Shown piece by piece: positions 22,891 through 30,618 of a stretch of DNA of 31,688 bases. The DNA lies in the NCBI GenBank assembly GCA_934630975.1, contig CAKTXH010000021.1, positions 1 to 31,688 on the forward strand. Reading direction: 5' to 3'. The stretch comes from an uncultured Clostridia bacterium (GTDB lineage Bacteria; Bacillota; Clostridia; Christensenellales; Aristaeellaceae). The notes below the pieces were generated by a model. It searched no databases and had not been told where the DNA came from. It worked only from the letters and a program-made list of their open reading frames with translations. Position 1 is the stretch's first letter. Every line of letters starts with the position of its first letter. The position numbers and the translations under genes are program-made.

Positions 22891-24789
22891 ATGGAGAAAA
22901 AAACGGCATACGATAAGCTTGTGCAGGCTATCGTGATCGCGGTTTCGATCTTTGCCGCCTTTCTGCACATCGGTAACTTTACCGTATTCACCATCCCGAG
23001 TATTCTGTTTTACGCCTGGCACCTGCTCATCGGCCTCGTGCTGATCTTCCTGTATTACCCGCTGGGCCGCAAGATGGAAAACAAGACCCGAACGCAAACC
23101 ATTGTATTTCGAATCATCGACTGGGTCTGCATCATCCTGACGCTGGTGGTCAGCGTTTACGTCATCACCAATTACGAAACCTACGTCTCCAACATGCAGA
23201 ACAACAAGCTGACGGACGAGCTGTTCGTCTTCGGCTGCATCATCACGCTGCTGACGCTGGAAGCGGGCCGCCGCGTGCTGGGCAACGTTCTGCCGATCAT
23301 CGCGATTGTCGCGATTCTCTACGCCTTCTTCGGCGACCAGATTCCCGGCCTGTTCGGCCACCGCGGTTACAGTCTGCGCCGCATCGCGCTGGCGATCTTC
23401 TCCGACCGCGGCGTTTACGGCTCGCCGATCGGCACATCCGCGAACAACGTCTATCTGTTCCTGCTGTTCGCCGCTTACCTGAACGTCTCCCACGCGGACG
23501 TGATCTTCCAGGATATCGCCATCGCGCTGGCCGGACGCAAGCGCGGCGGCCCCGCCAAAATGGCCGTTATCGCCAGCGCGCTGTTCGGCACGATCTCCGG
23601 CAGCTGCGTGGCCAACGTCGTCAGCACCGGCGCGTTCACCATCCCGCTGATGAAGCGCAACGGCTATCAGTCCAAGTTCGCGGGCGCGGTTGAGGCGGTC
23701 GCCTCCACGGGCGGCCAGATCATGCCCCCGATCATGGGCGCGGCAGCCTTCGTTCTGGCCGACGCGACCGGCACGCCGTACTCCGTCGTCTGCATCGCGG
23801 CGATTCTCCCGGCCATCATGTACTACGTCTGCCTGTTCAAGATGGTCGATTTGGAAGCCGTTAAGCACGACCTGAGCGGCCTGCCGCCTGAAATGATCCC
23901 GGATCTGGCAACCTCCGTGAAGAAGGGCGTGAAGCTCTTCGTGCCGATTATCCTGCTGCTGGTGCTCATGCTCGGCGTGGGCACGACCCCGATGGTCGCG
24001 GCCATCTGGTCGATTGCGGCCAACATCGTTTGCAGCTTTCTGGATAAGAACGACCGCATGACCTTCTCCGACGTGATCGAGGGCGCGGTTTCCGCCGGTA
24101 AGTCGCTGTGCACCGTCGTCGGCGCGTGCGCGACCGCCGGTATCGTCGTCGCCGTGTTCTCGCTGACGGGTCTGGGCCTGAAGTTCTCCAACTTCATCGT
24201 CCAGCTGGGCGGCAACATGCTGATCCCGAGTCTCGTGCTCTCCATGATCGTCTGCGCGATTCTGGGCATGGGTCTGCCGACGACCGCCGCTTACATCGTC
24301 TGCGCGACGGCCATCGCGCCCGCGCTGACCAGCCTGGGCATCCCGGTGCTGGCCGCGCACCTGTTCCTGCTCTACTTCGCCTCCCTCTCCGCCATCACGC
24401 CGCCGGTGGCCGTCGCTTCCTACGCTGCGGCGGGCATAGCGGATGAAAACCCGATGACGGTCGGCTTTACCGCCGTCAAGCTGGGCATCACGGGCTTCCT
24501 GCTGCCGTTCGCTTTCGCGCTGAATACCGATTACATCACCTTCGCGTTCGATATTCAGACCCTGCTGACCTGGCTCTCCGGTATTGCCATCAGCTATTCG
24601 CTGGCGGTCGCGCTTCAGGGCTATGTCGAGCAGAAGATCACGATCTTTGAGCGCATCGCCTATATCGGCGTAATCGTGCTCACCATCACGGCCAGCAAGC
24701 TGTTCTCTGTCATCGGCATTGCGCTGTTCGTCGTGCTCTTCGGTTTCCGCAAGATGCAGGCGAAGAAGGCCGCCAAGGCCGCGGCGTAA
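22891..24789 (+). CDS. TRAP transporter fused permease (DctQM type)
   Basis: 632-residue integral membrane protein combining the small (4-TM) and large (12-TM) TRAP subunits in one chain, as normal for TAXI systems; uses an ion gradient for uptake of a carboxylate. Seen: membrane segments from residue about 10 onward, EAGRRVLGNVLPIIAIVAIL, the conserved core KRGGPAKMAVIASALFGTIS with SGSCVAN, GGQIMPPIMGAAAF, then GMGLPTTAAYIV and ASLSAITPPVAVASYAAAG. The start at 22891 is placed behind AAGGAGC; the frame is open upstream to 22765 but crosses the terminator. It is the last gene of the operon and is closed by the terminator at 24806-24846. Confidence 0.93.
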   Translation: MEKKTAYDKLVQAIVIAVSIFAAFLHIGNFTVFTIPSILFYAWHLLIGLVLIFLYYPLGRKMENKTRTQTIVFRIIDWVCIILTLVVSVYVITNYETYVSNMQNNKLTDELFVFGCIITLLTLEAGRRVLGNVLPIIAIVAILYAFFGDQIPGLFGHRGYSLRRIALAIFSDRGVYGSPIGTSANNVYLFLLFAAYLNVSHADVIFQDIAIALAGRKRGGPAKMAVIASALFGTISGSCVANVVSTGAFTIPLMKRNGYQSKFAGAVEAVASTGGQIMPPIMGAAAFVLADATGTPYSVVCIAAILPAIMYYVCLFKMVDLEAVKHDLSGLPPEMIPDLATSVKKGVKLFVPIILLLVLMLGVGTTPMVAAIWSIAANIVCSFLDKNDRMTFSDVIEGAVSAGKSLCTVVGACATAGIVVAVFSLTGLGLKFSNFIVQLGGNMLIPSLVLSMIVCAILGMGLPTTAAYIVCATAIAPALTSLGIPVLAAHLFLLYFASLSAITPPVAVASYAAAGIADENPMTVGFTAVKLGITGFLLPFAFALNTDYITFAFDIQTLLTWLSGIAISYSLAVALQGYVEQKITIFERIAYIGVIVLTITASKLFSVIGIALFVVLFGFRKMQAKKAAKAAA

Positions 24790-24805
24790 GCCTCGTTCCC
24801 CGATA

Positions 24806-24846
24806 TACGCAAAAAGAGCTGACCTCGCCGTCGGCTCTTTTTCGTA
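24806..24846. terminator. Bidirectional terminator between permease and LysR gene
   Basis: AAAAAGAGCTGAC and GTCGGCTCTTTTT form a near-perfect stem, flanked by matching ATACG / CGTAT. It serves both the TRAP operon (plus) and the convergent LysR-type gene (minus). Confidence 0.9.
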
Positions 24847-24855
24847 TGTCCGTTT

Positions 24856-25728
24856 TTAGCCCGCGCTGTACGTCCGCCGCATGCAGGCCACCAGCTTTTC
24901 CATATCCGCCCACGTCTGTTTGGGGCTGACCAGCCCGATGCGCGTCTGAATCCCCCAATCGACGGGGATGCTCCTCAGCGGCGTATACTGGTGGCTCAGC
25001 GGCTCCACGCCGAGGAACGCGTAGCGCTTGGAGAAGCACTCGGTCTGTTCCGCAAAGCCGTACTGCTCCATCTCGATGAGGTGCACGTCTACGTTTTCGC
25101 GCCGCACAAGCTCGATAAAGCGGTCGTGATCGGTCATCACGCCCTTTTTGAGCACAGCCAGCGTCATTCCCGCCAAATCCGCAAGGCGCACAGCCTGCCG
25201 CTCTGCCAGCGGGTGTTCCGGCGGCACGACGACGCATTGGCGGACGCTGTACAGCGGCGTGAAGTCGTAACCGTAGACCGCAAAGCGCGGGCTTTCCATG
25301 TATTCGCAAAAGTCGATTTCGTTCTGCGCCAGCGCATGCAGCACGTTCTCCGCAATGCGCGTGATTTCCAGCGTCACGCCCGGATTGCCATCCCGAAACG
25401 CCAGACATTCGCTCAAAAAGCGCGAATCCTCCACGCCCGTCGTCCAGCCCAGCCGAATCGGGCGGCTGCCGGTGCTCCGGCGCATCGCCTCCATCGACGC
25501 GTTGGCGATCTCTATGATTTTTTCCGCATCTTTGCGCAGAATTTCACCAGCAGGCGTCAGCTTCAACCCATGATTGGTGCGTATAAAAAGCTTCACGCCG
25601 ATGCTCTTTTCCAGCGCGTTGATCTGCTGAATCACCGCCGACGGGCTGATAAAGCAATCCTTGGCCGCCGCGGAAAAGCTTTTCTTGTCTGCAACGCAGA
25701 GAAACGTATCCAGCTGATGGTTGTACAT
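24856..25728 (-). CDS. LysR-family transcriptional regulator
   Basis: 290 residues. The N-terminal winged helix-turn-helix (about 1-60, LDTFLCVADKKSFSAAAKDC, then ISPSAVIQQINALE) is followed by a linker helix and a periplasmic-binding-like effector domain (about 90-290). The start at 25728 follows GAGGAGAAGG; the longer frame to 25794 crosses the promoter region. It is transcribed divergently from the flavin reductase gene, with 134 bp between them holding palindromes, and converges on the TRAP operon. Its usual role would be to control the divergent gene, and perhaps the TRAP operon, in response to a pathway compound. Confidence 0.92.
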   Translation of the reverse strand: MYNHQLDTFLCVADKKSFSAAAKDCFISPSAVIQQINALEKSIGVKLFIRTNHGLKLTPAGEILRKDAEKIIEIANASMEAMRRSTGSRPIRLGWTTGVEDSRFLSECLAFRDGNPGVTLEITRIAENVLHALAQNEIDFCEYMESPRFAVYGYDFTPLYSVRQCVVVPPEHPLAERQAVRLADLAGMTLAVLKKGVMTDHDRFIELVRRENVDVHLIEMEQYGFAEQTECFSKRYAFLGVEPLSHQYTPLRSIPVDWGIQTRIGLVSPKQTWADMEKLVACMRRTYSAG

Positions 25729-25755
25729 GTTCCTTCTCCTCGATCCACAGGTTAA

Positions 25756-25800
25756 CCTTAAAGCTATTTTAAGTCTTTCGATGCGCCATGTCAACGAAAG
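25756..25800. promoter_or_regulatory. Candidate LysR operators in the divergent region
   Basis: Two imperfectly spaced palindromes: CTTAAA-gcta-TTTTAAG at about 25757-25773, and CTTTCG (25775-25780) with CGAAAG (25795-25800) 14 bases apart. They lie in the middle of the 134-bp region between the LysR gene and the flavin reductase gene. Binding is inferred from position. Confidence 0.45.
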
Positions 25801-25862
25801 TATGTTAAAATATTGTTATTCGAGGCAGGAACCCGAAAAAAAGAAAAACAGGAGGATTTTGT

Positions 25863-28205
25863 ATGAACATCAAGAAGAACCTTGCGGTTCTCAGCGCGGC
25901 CGCGCTGATGAGCCTGCTCTGTTCCGGCGCGATGGCCGACGGCTACACCGCCGGCACGTACTCCGCAACCGCGCAGGGCTACGGCGGCGACGTGACCGCC
26001 ACCGTTGAAGCAAGCGACAGCGGCATCGTTTCCGTCTCCTTCACCGGCGAAAACGAAACCCCGGCCATCGGCGGCGCGGCGCTGCCCCAGCTGGCGGAGG
26101 CCATGACGCAGGCTCAGAGCGCCGATGTGGACGGCGTGACGGGCGCGACGCTCACCAGCACCGCCGCCAAGACGGCGGCCGCTGAGGCCATTGCAGCGGC
26201 TCAGGGCGGCAGTGTGGACGATGCGGACGTGAAGATGAAGCCCGGCACCTACACCGCCTCCGCGTGGGGCTTCTCCCAGGTGCGTCAGGTGCCCGTGACC
26301 GTCACGGTGGATGAGACGAACATCCTCTCCATCGAGGTGGACAAAGAAGCCGCCGCCGAGACGACCCACCTGCTGCAAACCGCCATCGACCTGATGATCC
26401 CGCGCATGGTCGAACATAATTCGCTGGCCATCGACGCGATCACCGGCGCGACCTCCTCCTCCAACGCGGTCAAGGCCGCCGCGGCGGACTGCGTGGCGCA
26501 GGCGCTTGCCGCCGCCGGAACGGACGCGAGCGCGATCAACCATTTCTACGTCAAGCCCGACCTGAGCACGAACGAGACGGTCGAAGAGAACGTCGATGTG
26601 CTCGTCGTCGGCATGGGCGGCACGGGCACGGCCGCCGCGATGCACGTCGCCGAGCTTCAGCAGGCCGCCGGTCAGCCGGTGAGCGTGCTGGCGCTTGAAA
26701 AGTCCGGCTCTTACGGCGGAACTTCCAGCGCGACGACCTCGCTGCTGGCCTTCAACTCCGAAAAGACGGAAGAGCTGGTCGGCGAAAGCGCAACGGAAGT
26801 CGATATGCGCGCCAGCCATCGCGACACCGAGGGCGCGGACGTGAGCGAGAGCTTCTACGTCGATCCGCAGGATGTGCGCGATTACCTGACCGGCACCGGC
26901 ATCCTCGGTTCCGGCAACGACAAGGCCGAGATCTTCTGGGATCACGTGCTCACCGAGTCCGGCAGCCTCGTCGATTGGCTCATCGGCCACGGCTTCTACT
27001 TCGGCCAGCCGCGCCTGGGCTTCTGGGGCGATTGGCATACCCAGTTCTATTACTGCGACGGCGCGGGCGAAGCGAACCTGCAAAAGATTCACGACTGCTT
27101 TGATACGATGGTCGCGGATTACGTGGCGCTCGGCGGCCAGTATCTGACCGAAACCGAAGGCTATGAGCTGATCTACGACAAAGATACCAACACCGTCACG
27201 GGCGTGAAGGCCCGCAATCTGGTGGATGGCACCGAATACGTCATCCACGCGAAGGCCGTCATTCTGGCCAGCGGCGGCTTCGGCGGCAGCAGCGAGATGA
27301 TGACCGAATACAATGGCGGCGACTACTGGCTCTTCGGCATGGCGCAGAACGACGGCAAGATGATGAAATCCGCCATCGACATCGGCGCGGGCACGCTGGG
27401 CATGAACGCCTCCATGTGGGGCGGCGTGCACAACATCTCCACCAAGCCGCAGCTGCATGTGTTTGAGAACCACTTCGCCGAGGACGGCACCATCGACATC
27501 TGGCGCGACGACGTGGCGGCCTGGTCGCTCAACGACGTGCCGAATATCATCGTCGCCAGCTATGACTCCATGTGGGTCAACGAGGAAGGCAAGCGCGCCG
27601 TGAACGAGGACATGATGTGGGCGTGGCCGCTGGACGGCGCGGATTACTACACCATCGTCGATCAGAACTGGCTGGATAACATCCGCGACAACGGCTTTGC
27701 TGAGAACCACGTCGAGCTGTTCTGCAACGCGGGCTATGCGACCTTCCCGCTCAACACGCCGATCCCGGAGATGAACGACGTGCTGGCCGCCTGCGAGGAA
27801 GCGGGCATCGTGGTCAAGGCCGATTCCATCACCGAACTGGCCGAGAAGCTCGGCATTGACGCCGCGACGCTGGAAGAGACTTACAACACCTATAACGAGG
27901 CCTGCAAGACCGGCGTTGATCCGCTGGGCAAGGCCGCGCAGTACCTGACCAGCATCGACAACGGCACGACGCTCTATGCGTTCCACGCCGCCCCGCGTCC
28001 GTACAGCTCCATCGGCGGCCTGAACGTCAGCAAGGATATGGAAGTGCTGACCACCGACGGCGAGACCCGCATCAACGGCCTGTATGCCGGCGGCACCGAC
28101 GCGCTCGGCGCGACCGCCCCGTCCTTCGGCGGTGAGCTTCAGCTCTGGGCTTACATGTCCGGCTATGACGCTGCGGAGAGCGCGGTTGCGTACACCCAGC
28201 AGTAA
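25863..28205 (+). CDS. Secreted flavoprotein reductase with two FMN-binding domains and a FAD domain
   Basis: 780 residues. Signal peptide 1-26 (A-M-A cleavage; the Cys at 20 does not sit in a lipobox). Two FMN-binding (FMN_bind) domains follow: about 28-112 with DGVTGAT (Thr96) and about 125-215 with DAITGAT (Thr197), both matching the site where the flavin transferase ApbE attaches FMN covalently. From 243 on is a FAD_binding_2/fumarate-reductase-type domain (VDVLVVGMGGTGTAAAM; end GLYAGGTDALG). Relatives pass electrons from a membrane donor to an external acceptor such as fumarate, urocanate or other unsaturated acids. The residues around GGLNVS and APSFGG differ from the HHTMGG and NRLGG forms of true fumarate reductases, so another acceptor is likely. 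Strong AGGAGG site; closed by a strong terminator. Confidence 0.9.
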   Translation: MNIKKNLAVLSAAALMSLLCSGAMADGYTAGTYSATAQGYGGDVTATVEASDSGIVSVSFTGENETPAIGGAALPQLAEAMTQAQSADVDGVTGATLTSTAAKTAAAEAIAAAQGGSVDDADVKMKPGTYTASAWGFSQVRQVPVTVTVDETNILSIEVDKEAAAETTHLLQTAIDLMIPRMVEHNSLAIDAITGATSSSNAVKAAAADCVAQALAAAGTDASAINHFYVKPDLSTNETVEENVDVLVVGMGGTGTAAAMHVAELQQAAGQPVSVLALEKSGSYGGTSSATTSLLAFNSEKTEELVGESATEVDMRASHRDTEGADVSESFYVDPQDVRDYLTGTGILGSGNDKAEIFWDHVLTESGSLVDWLIGHGFYFGQPRLGFWGDWHTQFYYCDGAGEANLQKIHDCFDTMVADYVALGGQYLTETEGYELIYDKDTNTVTGVKARNLVDGTEYVIHAKAVILASGGFGGSSEMMTEYNGGDYWLFGMAQNDGKMMKSAIDIGAGTLGMNASMWGGVHNISTKPQLHVFENHFAEDGTIDIWRDDVAAWSLNDVPNIIVASYDSMWVNEEGKRAVNEDMMWAWPLDGADYYTIVDQNWLDNIRDNGFAENHVELFCNAGYATFPLNTPIPEMNDVLAACEEAGIVVKADSITELAEKLGIDAATLEETYNTYNEACKTGVDPLGKAAQYLTSIDNGTTLYAFHAAPRPYSSIGGLNVSKDMEVLTTDGETRINGLYAGGTDALGATAPSFGGELQLWAYMSGYDAAESAVAYTQQ

Positions 28206-28224
28206 GGCATTGTAAAAACTTGAA

Positions 28225-28272
28225 AACCCGCCCCCGCTCCGCGATCTATCGGAGTGAGGGCGGGTTATTTTT
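28225..28272 (+). terminator. Strong terminator of the flavin reductase gene
   Basis: A 17-base stem with one mismatch or wobble (28225-28241 with 28250-28266, AACCCGCCC / GGGCGGGTT ends) is followed by ATTTTT. Confidence 0.92.
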
Positions 28273-28347
28273 GTGCGCCGTTCTCAGGCCCCGCCGGGGC
28301 CTGATTCATTCCGGCTTCTTCAAATCCTGTCTCGCGTTGATGATGCT

Positions 28348-28388
28348 TGGAAATAAAAGAAAAGCTCTCGATCTCTCGAAAGCTTTCA
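28348..28388 (-). terminator. Second tRNA operon terminator (duplicated copy)
   Basis: Minus-strand stem AAAGCTTTCGAGAG / CTCTCG...AGCTTT followed by TCTTTTATTT; the copy in the outer repeat block. Confidence 0.65.
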
Positions 28389-28514
28389 ATTGGTCGAGGT
28401 GACAGGATTTGATTCTCGCGGCTCGCCGCCGCTCGGTCAGCGCCGTTCTCAGGCCCCACCGGGGCCTGATTCATTCCGGCTTCTTCAAATCCTGTCTCGC
28501 GCTGATGATGCTTG

Positions 28515-28549
28515 GAAATAAAAGAAAAGCTTCCGATTTCTCGAAAGCT
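28515..28549 (-). terminator. Terminator of the tRNA-Thr/tRNA-Pro transcript
   Basis: Minus-strand AAAGCTTTCGA, GAAA loop, TCGGAAGCTTT, then TCTTTTATTT; 9 bp past the CCA end of tRNA-Pro. Confidence 0.85.
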
Positions 28550-28557
28550 TTTTGAAT

Positions 28558-28634
28558 TGGTCGAGGTGACAGGATTTGAACCTGCGACCTTTTGGTCCCG
28601 AACCAAACGCGCTACCAAACTGCGCTACACCTCG
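28558..28634 (-). tRNA. tRNA-Pro (anticodon CGG)
   Basis: 77 bases including an encoded CCA. Acceptor CGAGGTG pairs with CACCTCG, discriminator A; D arm AGCGC...GCGC; anticodon stem TTTGG/CCAAA with loop TTCGGGA; T arm GCAGG TTCAAAT CCTGT. The gene is directly downstream of tRNA-Thr on the same strand. Confidence 0.96.
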
Positions 28635-28638
28635 AAAA

Positions 28639-28714
28639 TGGAGCCAATGAAGGGACTCGAACCCTTGACCTGCGGTTTACGAAACCGCTGCTCTACCGAC
28701 TGAGCCACATTGGC
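28639..28714 (-). tRNA. tRNA-Thr (anticodon CGT)
   Basis: 76 bases including an encoded CCA. Acceptor GCCAATG pairs with CATTGGC, discriminator T; anticodon stem GCGGT/ACCGC with loop TTCGTAA; T loop TTCGAGT. Four bases separate it from tRNA-Pro, so both are on one transcript. Confidence 0.96.
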
Positions 28715-28875
28715 GTTTAGTCTCGCAAGATCACGCATCCGCCTGACAAGAAGAGATTATATCAGAATCCGTTCGCCTTGTCAATACTTTTTTCACTCTT
28801 TTTTCGCCTGTTTTTGAAAATTCTGTCGGTCAGCTCAAAAAAAGGCTTTCGCTGTTTTCCCCCGCGTCGAAATAT

Positions 28876-28883
28876 GGTATACT
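28876..28883 (+). promoter_or_regulatory. Extended -10 promoter of the rhomboid-like gene
   Basis: TGGTATACT-type extended -10 (TATACT at 28878-28883) with no convincing -35 box. Transcription would begin close to the AAAGGAGG at 28891, giving a very short leader. Confidence 0.5.
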
Positions 28884-28906
28884 ACAAACAAAAGGAGGTC
28901 TGCCGC

Positions 28907-29572
28907 TTGAAGGACAACCGCATCAATTTTGATTTGGAGCGCAAACTGCGCCGCTACGCCATCAGCGACCTGATGAAATACATCGTCATCGGGCAGGGCA
29001 TCGTCTTTGCGCTGCTGTATATCTGGCCGACGCTGGGCTACCGGCTTTATTCTCTCATCTCGCTGACCCGCGCGGGGCTCATGCGCGGGCAAATCTGGCG
29101 ACTGGTGACGTTTGTGTTCGTGCCGCCGTCCAGTTCGCCGATTTTCATCCTGTTCGCGCTGTATTTTTATTATATGATCGGCGCCGGGCTGGAAAACCAG
29201 TGGGGCAAGGTCAAGTTCAACCTGTATTATCTGGTCGGCATGCTCGGCTCGATCATCGCCGCGTTGATTACCGGCTATGCGGATAACACGTTCCTCAACC
29301 TGTCGCTGTTCTTCGCGTATGCCGCGCTCTACCCCGATGAGCAGGTGCTGCTGTTCATGATTCTGCCGATCAAAATGAAGTACCTTGCGCTCGTCGATGC
29401 GGCGCTGTATCTGTATGAATTCATCGTCGGCACTGCGTCCACGCGCATCACGATTGTGCTCTGCCTGCTCAACGTCTTCCTGTTTCTCGGCGGAGACATC
29501 ATCAACACCATCCGCCGCGAATCGCGCTACTGGAAAACGCGGTATAATTTCCGCAAGGCCATGAGGAAGTAA
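28907..29572 (+). CDS. Rhomboid-like (Derlin-type) membrane protein, probably not a protease
   Basis: 221 residues with about six membrane segments. The pattern GAGLENQWGKVKFNLYYLVG corresponds to the rhomboid loop and third segment, but the GxSG nucleophile motif is replaced by NLSLFFAY and no histidine is present in the last segment (CLLNVFLFLGG). It therefore looks like a pseudoprotease of the Der1/rhomboid clan, which is common in Clostridia. Starts with TTG at 28907, eight bases after AAAGGAGG; the frame is open further upstream but crosses the promoter. Monocistronic, closed by the terminator at 29577-29610. Role unknown, possibly in membrane protein handling. Confidence 0.85.
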   Translation: MKDNRINFDLERKLRRYAISDLMKYIVIGQGIVFALLYIWPTLGYRLYSLISLTRAGLMRGQIWRLVTFVFVPPSSSPIFILFALYFYYMIGAGLENQWGKVKFNLYYLVGMLGSIIAALITGYADNTFLNLSLFFAYAALYPDEQVLLFMILPIKMKYLALVDAALYLYEFIVGTASTRITIVLCLLNVFLFLGGDIINTIRRESRYWKTRYNFRKAMRK

Positions 29573-29576
29573 TCTC

Positions 29577-29610
29577 AAGGAGCTGTCAAGTGAACTGACA
29601 GCTCCTTTTA
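29577..29610. terminator. Terminator between the rhomboid-like gene and the convergent gene
   Basis: AAGGAGCTGTCA pairs with TGACAGCTCCTTTT. Both strands have runs suited to termination, and convergent genes end on either side. Confidence 0.85.
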
Positions 29611-29616
29611 TATCTC

Positions 29617-30057
29617 TCAGCCCGTCTTCCGCGCCGTCAGAATCATCCCGAAAAGCCCGCCCGCAGCCAGCCCCATGCCGAGGTCGGCAAGATACGCGGT
29701 CAGTCTCGGGCTTTGCCCCATCATCAGCGCATAGCAGGCGATCCCCAGCGCCATATACAGCAGCCCGACGCACGCGCCGCGCATCGCCCCGCCGCTCTCC
29801 CCCGCGCGCATGGCGGTCGTCACGCCCGCGAGGATGGACACGAACTTCACCACCTGATTGATGGCCGTAATCGCCCGATCGCTGGCGTTCCACCAATTCA
29901 GAATCAGCGCGAAGACCGCCACGCCGATGATCGTAATCGCCGCCGCGACGAGCACCCCGCGCAGCACGGCGAAAATCGCGCTCTTCTCTGCCTTGCGCGT
30001 GCTTCTGCGCGTCGTCCGCTTAAACGAGCCAACGTTTGCAAAGGTTTGATGTTCCAT
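29617..30057 (-). CDS. TIGR04086-type four-helix membrane protein
   Basis: 146 residues. After a basic N-terminus (SFKRTTRRSTRKAEKSA) come four membrane segments (around 28-52, 61-78, 88-108 and 115-138). Size, topology and position beside yajC match the TIGR04086 family of Clostridia; its function is not known. The start at 30057 follows GGAGAGG; the frame is open to 30177 but runs through the yajC terminator and a repeat element. The dispersed two-hairpin element lies in its leader. Confidence 0.8.
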   Translation of the reverse strand: MEHQTFANVGSFKRTTRRSTRKAEKSAIFAVLRGVLVAAAITIIGVAVFALILNWWNASDRAITAINQVVKFVSILAGVTTAMRAGESGGAMRGACVGLLYMALGIACYALMMGQSPRLTAYLADLGMGLAAGGLFGMILTARKTG

Positions 30058-30090
30058 AACCGTTTTCCTCTCCTTCCCTCCAGCGGGAAG

Positions 30091-30136
30091 CGCCGGAACC
30101 TCAGGTTCTGGCCGGGGCGCGGGGCAGCGCCCCGCC
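30091..30136 (-). repeat. Dispersed two-hairpin element, copy upstream of the TIGR04086-type gene
   Basis: Minus strand: GGCGGGGCGCTGCCCC, GCGCCCC, then CCAGAACCTGAGGTTCCGG. Same order as in the other copies, but the stem bases differ while pairing is kept. Confidence 0.6.
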
Positions 30137-30153
30137 GTTCCCTTTTCCCACAC

Positions 30154-30195
30154 AAAAACCGCCCTGTCACAGTCCAAGCTATGACAGGGCGGTTT
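30154..30195 (-). terminator. Terminator of yajC
   Basis: AAACCGCCCTGTCA pairs with TGACAGGGCGGTTT; the minus strand ends in TTTTTG. It lies 16 bp past the yajC stop. Confidence 0.92.
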
Positions 30196-30210
30196 ACCTT
30201 ATGAGGGAAA

Positions 30211-30606
30211 TCAGATGAGCTGCTCGGAATCGTTGGTCACGGAGAGCTGCTCCACGTTGCGCACGGCCCAGCGGGCGAACATCATCTGGGTCTTCTGCTC
30301 GCCGACTTCCACGGTCAGCACGTCGTCCTTGATGCGGACGATGGTTGCGTAGATACCGCCGATGGTGCAGATGCGGTCGCCAACCTTGAGGTTGTCGAGC
30401 ATCGCCTTGGCTTCCTTGTCCTTCTTGCGCTGCGGACGGATCATCAGGAAGTAGAACACGACAAAGATCAGAATCATCGGCACAAACTGCACGGCATAGT
30501 AAACAATGGTCGCGCCGGTGCTCATGGTTTCGGTCGCGGCGGCCGCGTCGGTCGTCGCAGTGGTAGCGGCGGCGTCAGCCAGCAGATTCATCAGGGCATA
30601 CTTCAT
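30211..30606 (-). CDS. yajC: Preprotein translocase subunit YajC
   Basis: 131 residues. YajC is a small accessory subunit of the Sec translocase (with SecDF). After an Ala/Thr-rich N-terminus comes one membrane segment (about 38-58, FVPMILIFVVFYFLMIRPQR) and the family motif IRPQRKK, then a cytoplasmic domain with LKVGDRICTIGGIYATI. The start is not certain: the ATG at 30606 is preferred, since a GTG four codons earlier lies almost on the AAAGGA site. Placed between tgt and the TIGR04086-type gene, the usual tgt-yajC order. Confidence 0.95.
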   Translation of the reverse strand: MKYALMNLLADAAATTATTDAAAATETMSTGATIVYYAVQFVPMILIFVVFYFLMIRPQRKKDKEAKAMLDNLKVGDRICTIGGIYATIVRIKDDVLTVEVGEQKTQMMFARWAVRNVEQLSVTNDSEQLI

Positions 30607-30618
30607 GGGGAAAGACAC

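Larger units (their letters stand above)
28275..28579. repeat. Tandem duplication of the tRNA-Pro 3' end and its terminator
   Basis: Two nearly identical blocks of about 138-140 bp, 28275-28412 and 28440-28579. Each contains GCGCCGTTCTCAGGCCCC, a terminator stem, and the last 22 bases of the tRNA-Pro gene including the encoded CCA. Only the second block continues into an intact tRNA. A 27-bp GC-rich spacer separates them. The block arose by duplication or by insertion at the tRNA end. Confidence 0.85.

Noticed and set aside
22867..24360. 497-codon minus-strand frame opposite the TRAP permease gene
   Set aside because: Shadow of a clearly recognised membrane protein; composition dominated by Arg, Asp, Gln and His.
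25791..27986. 731-codon minus-strand frame opposite the flavin reductase gene
   Set aside because: Shadow of the reductase; it even crosses the divergent promoter region and has no protein-like hydrophobic pattern.
28265..28618. 117-codon minus-strand reading frame with an internal protein repeat
   Set aside because: It is a translation of tRNA-Pro and of the duplicated tRNA-end/terminator block. The segment VAGSNPVTST is the typical false peptide of a tRNA T arm.
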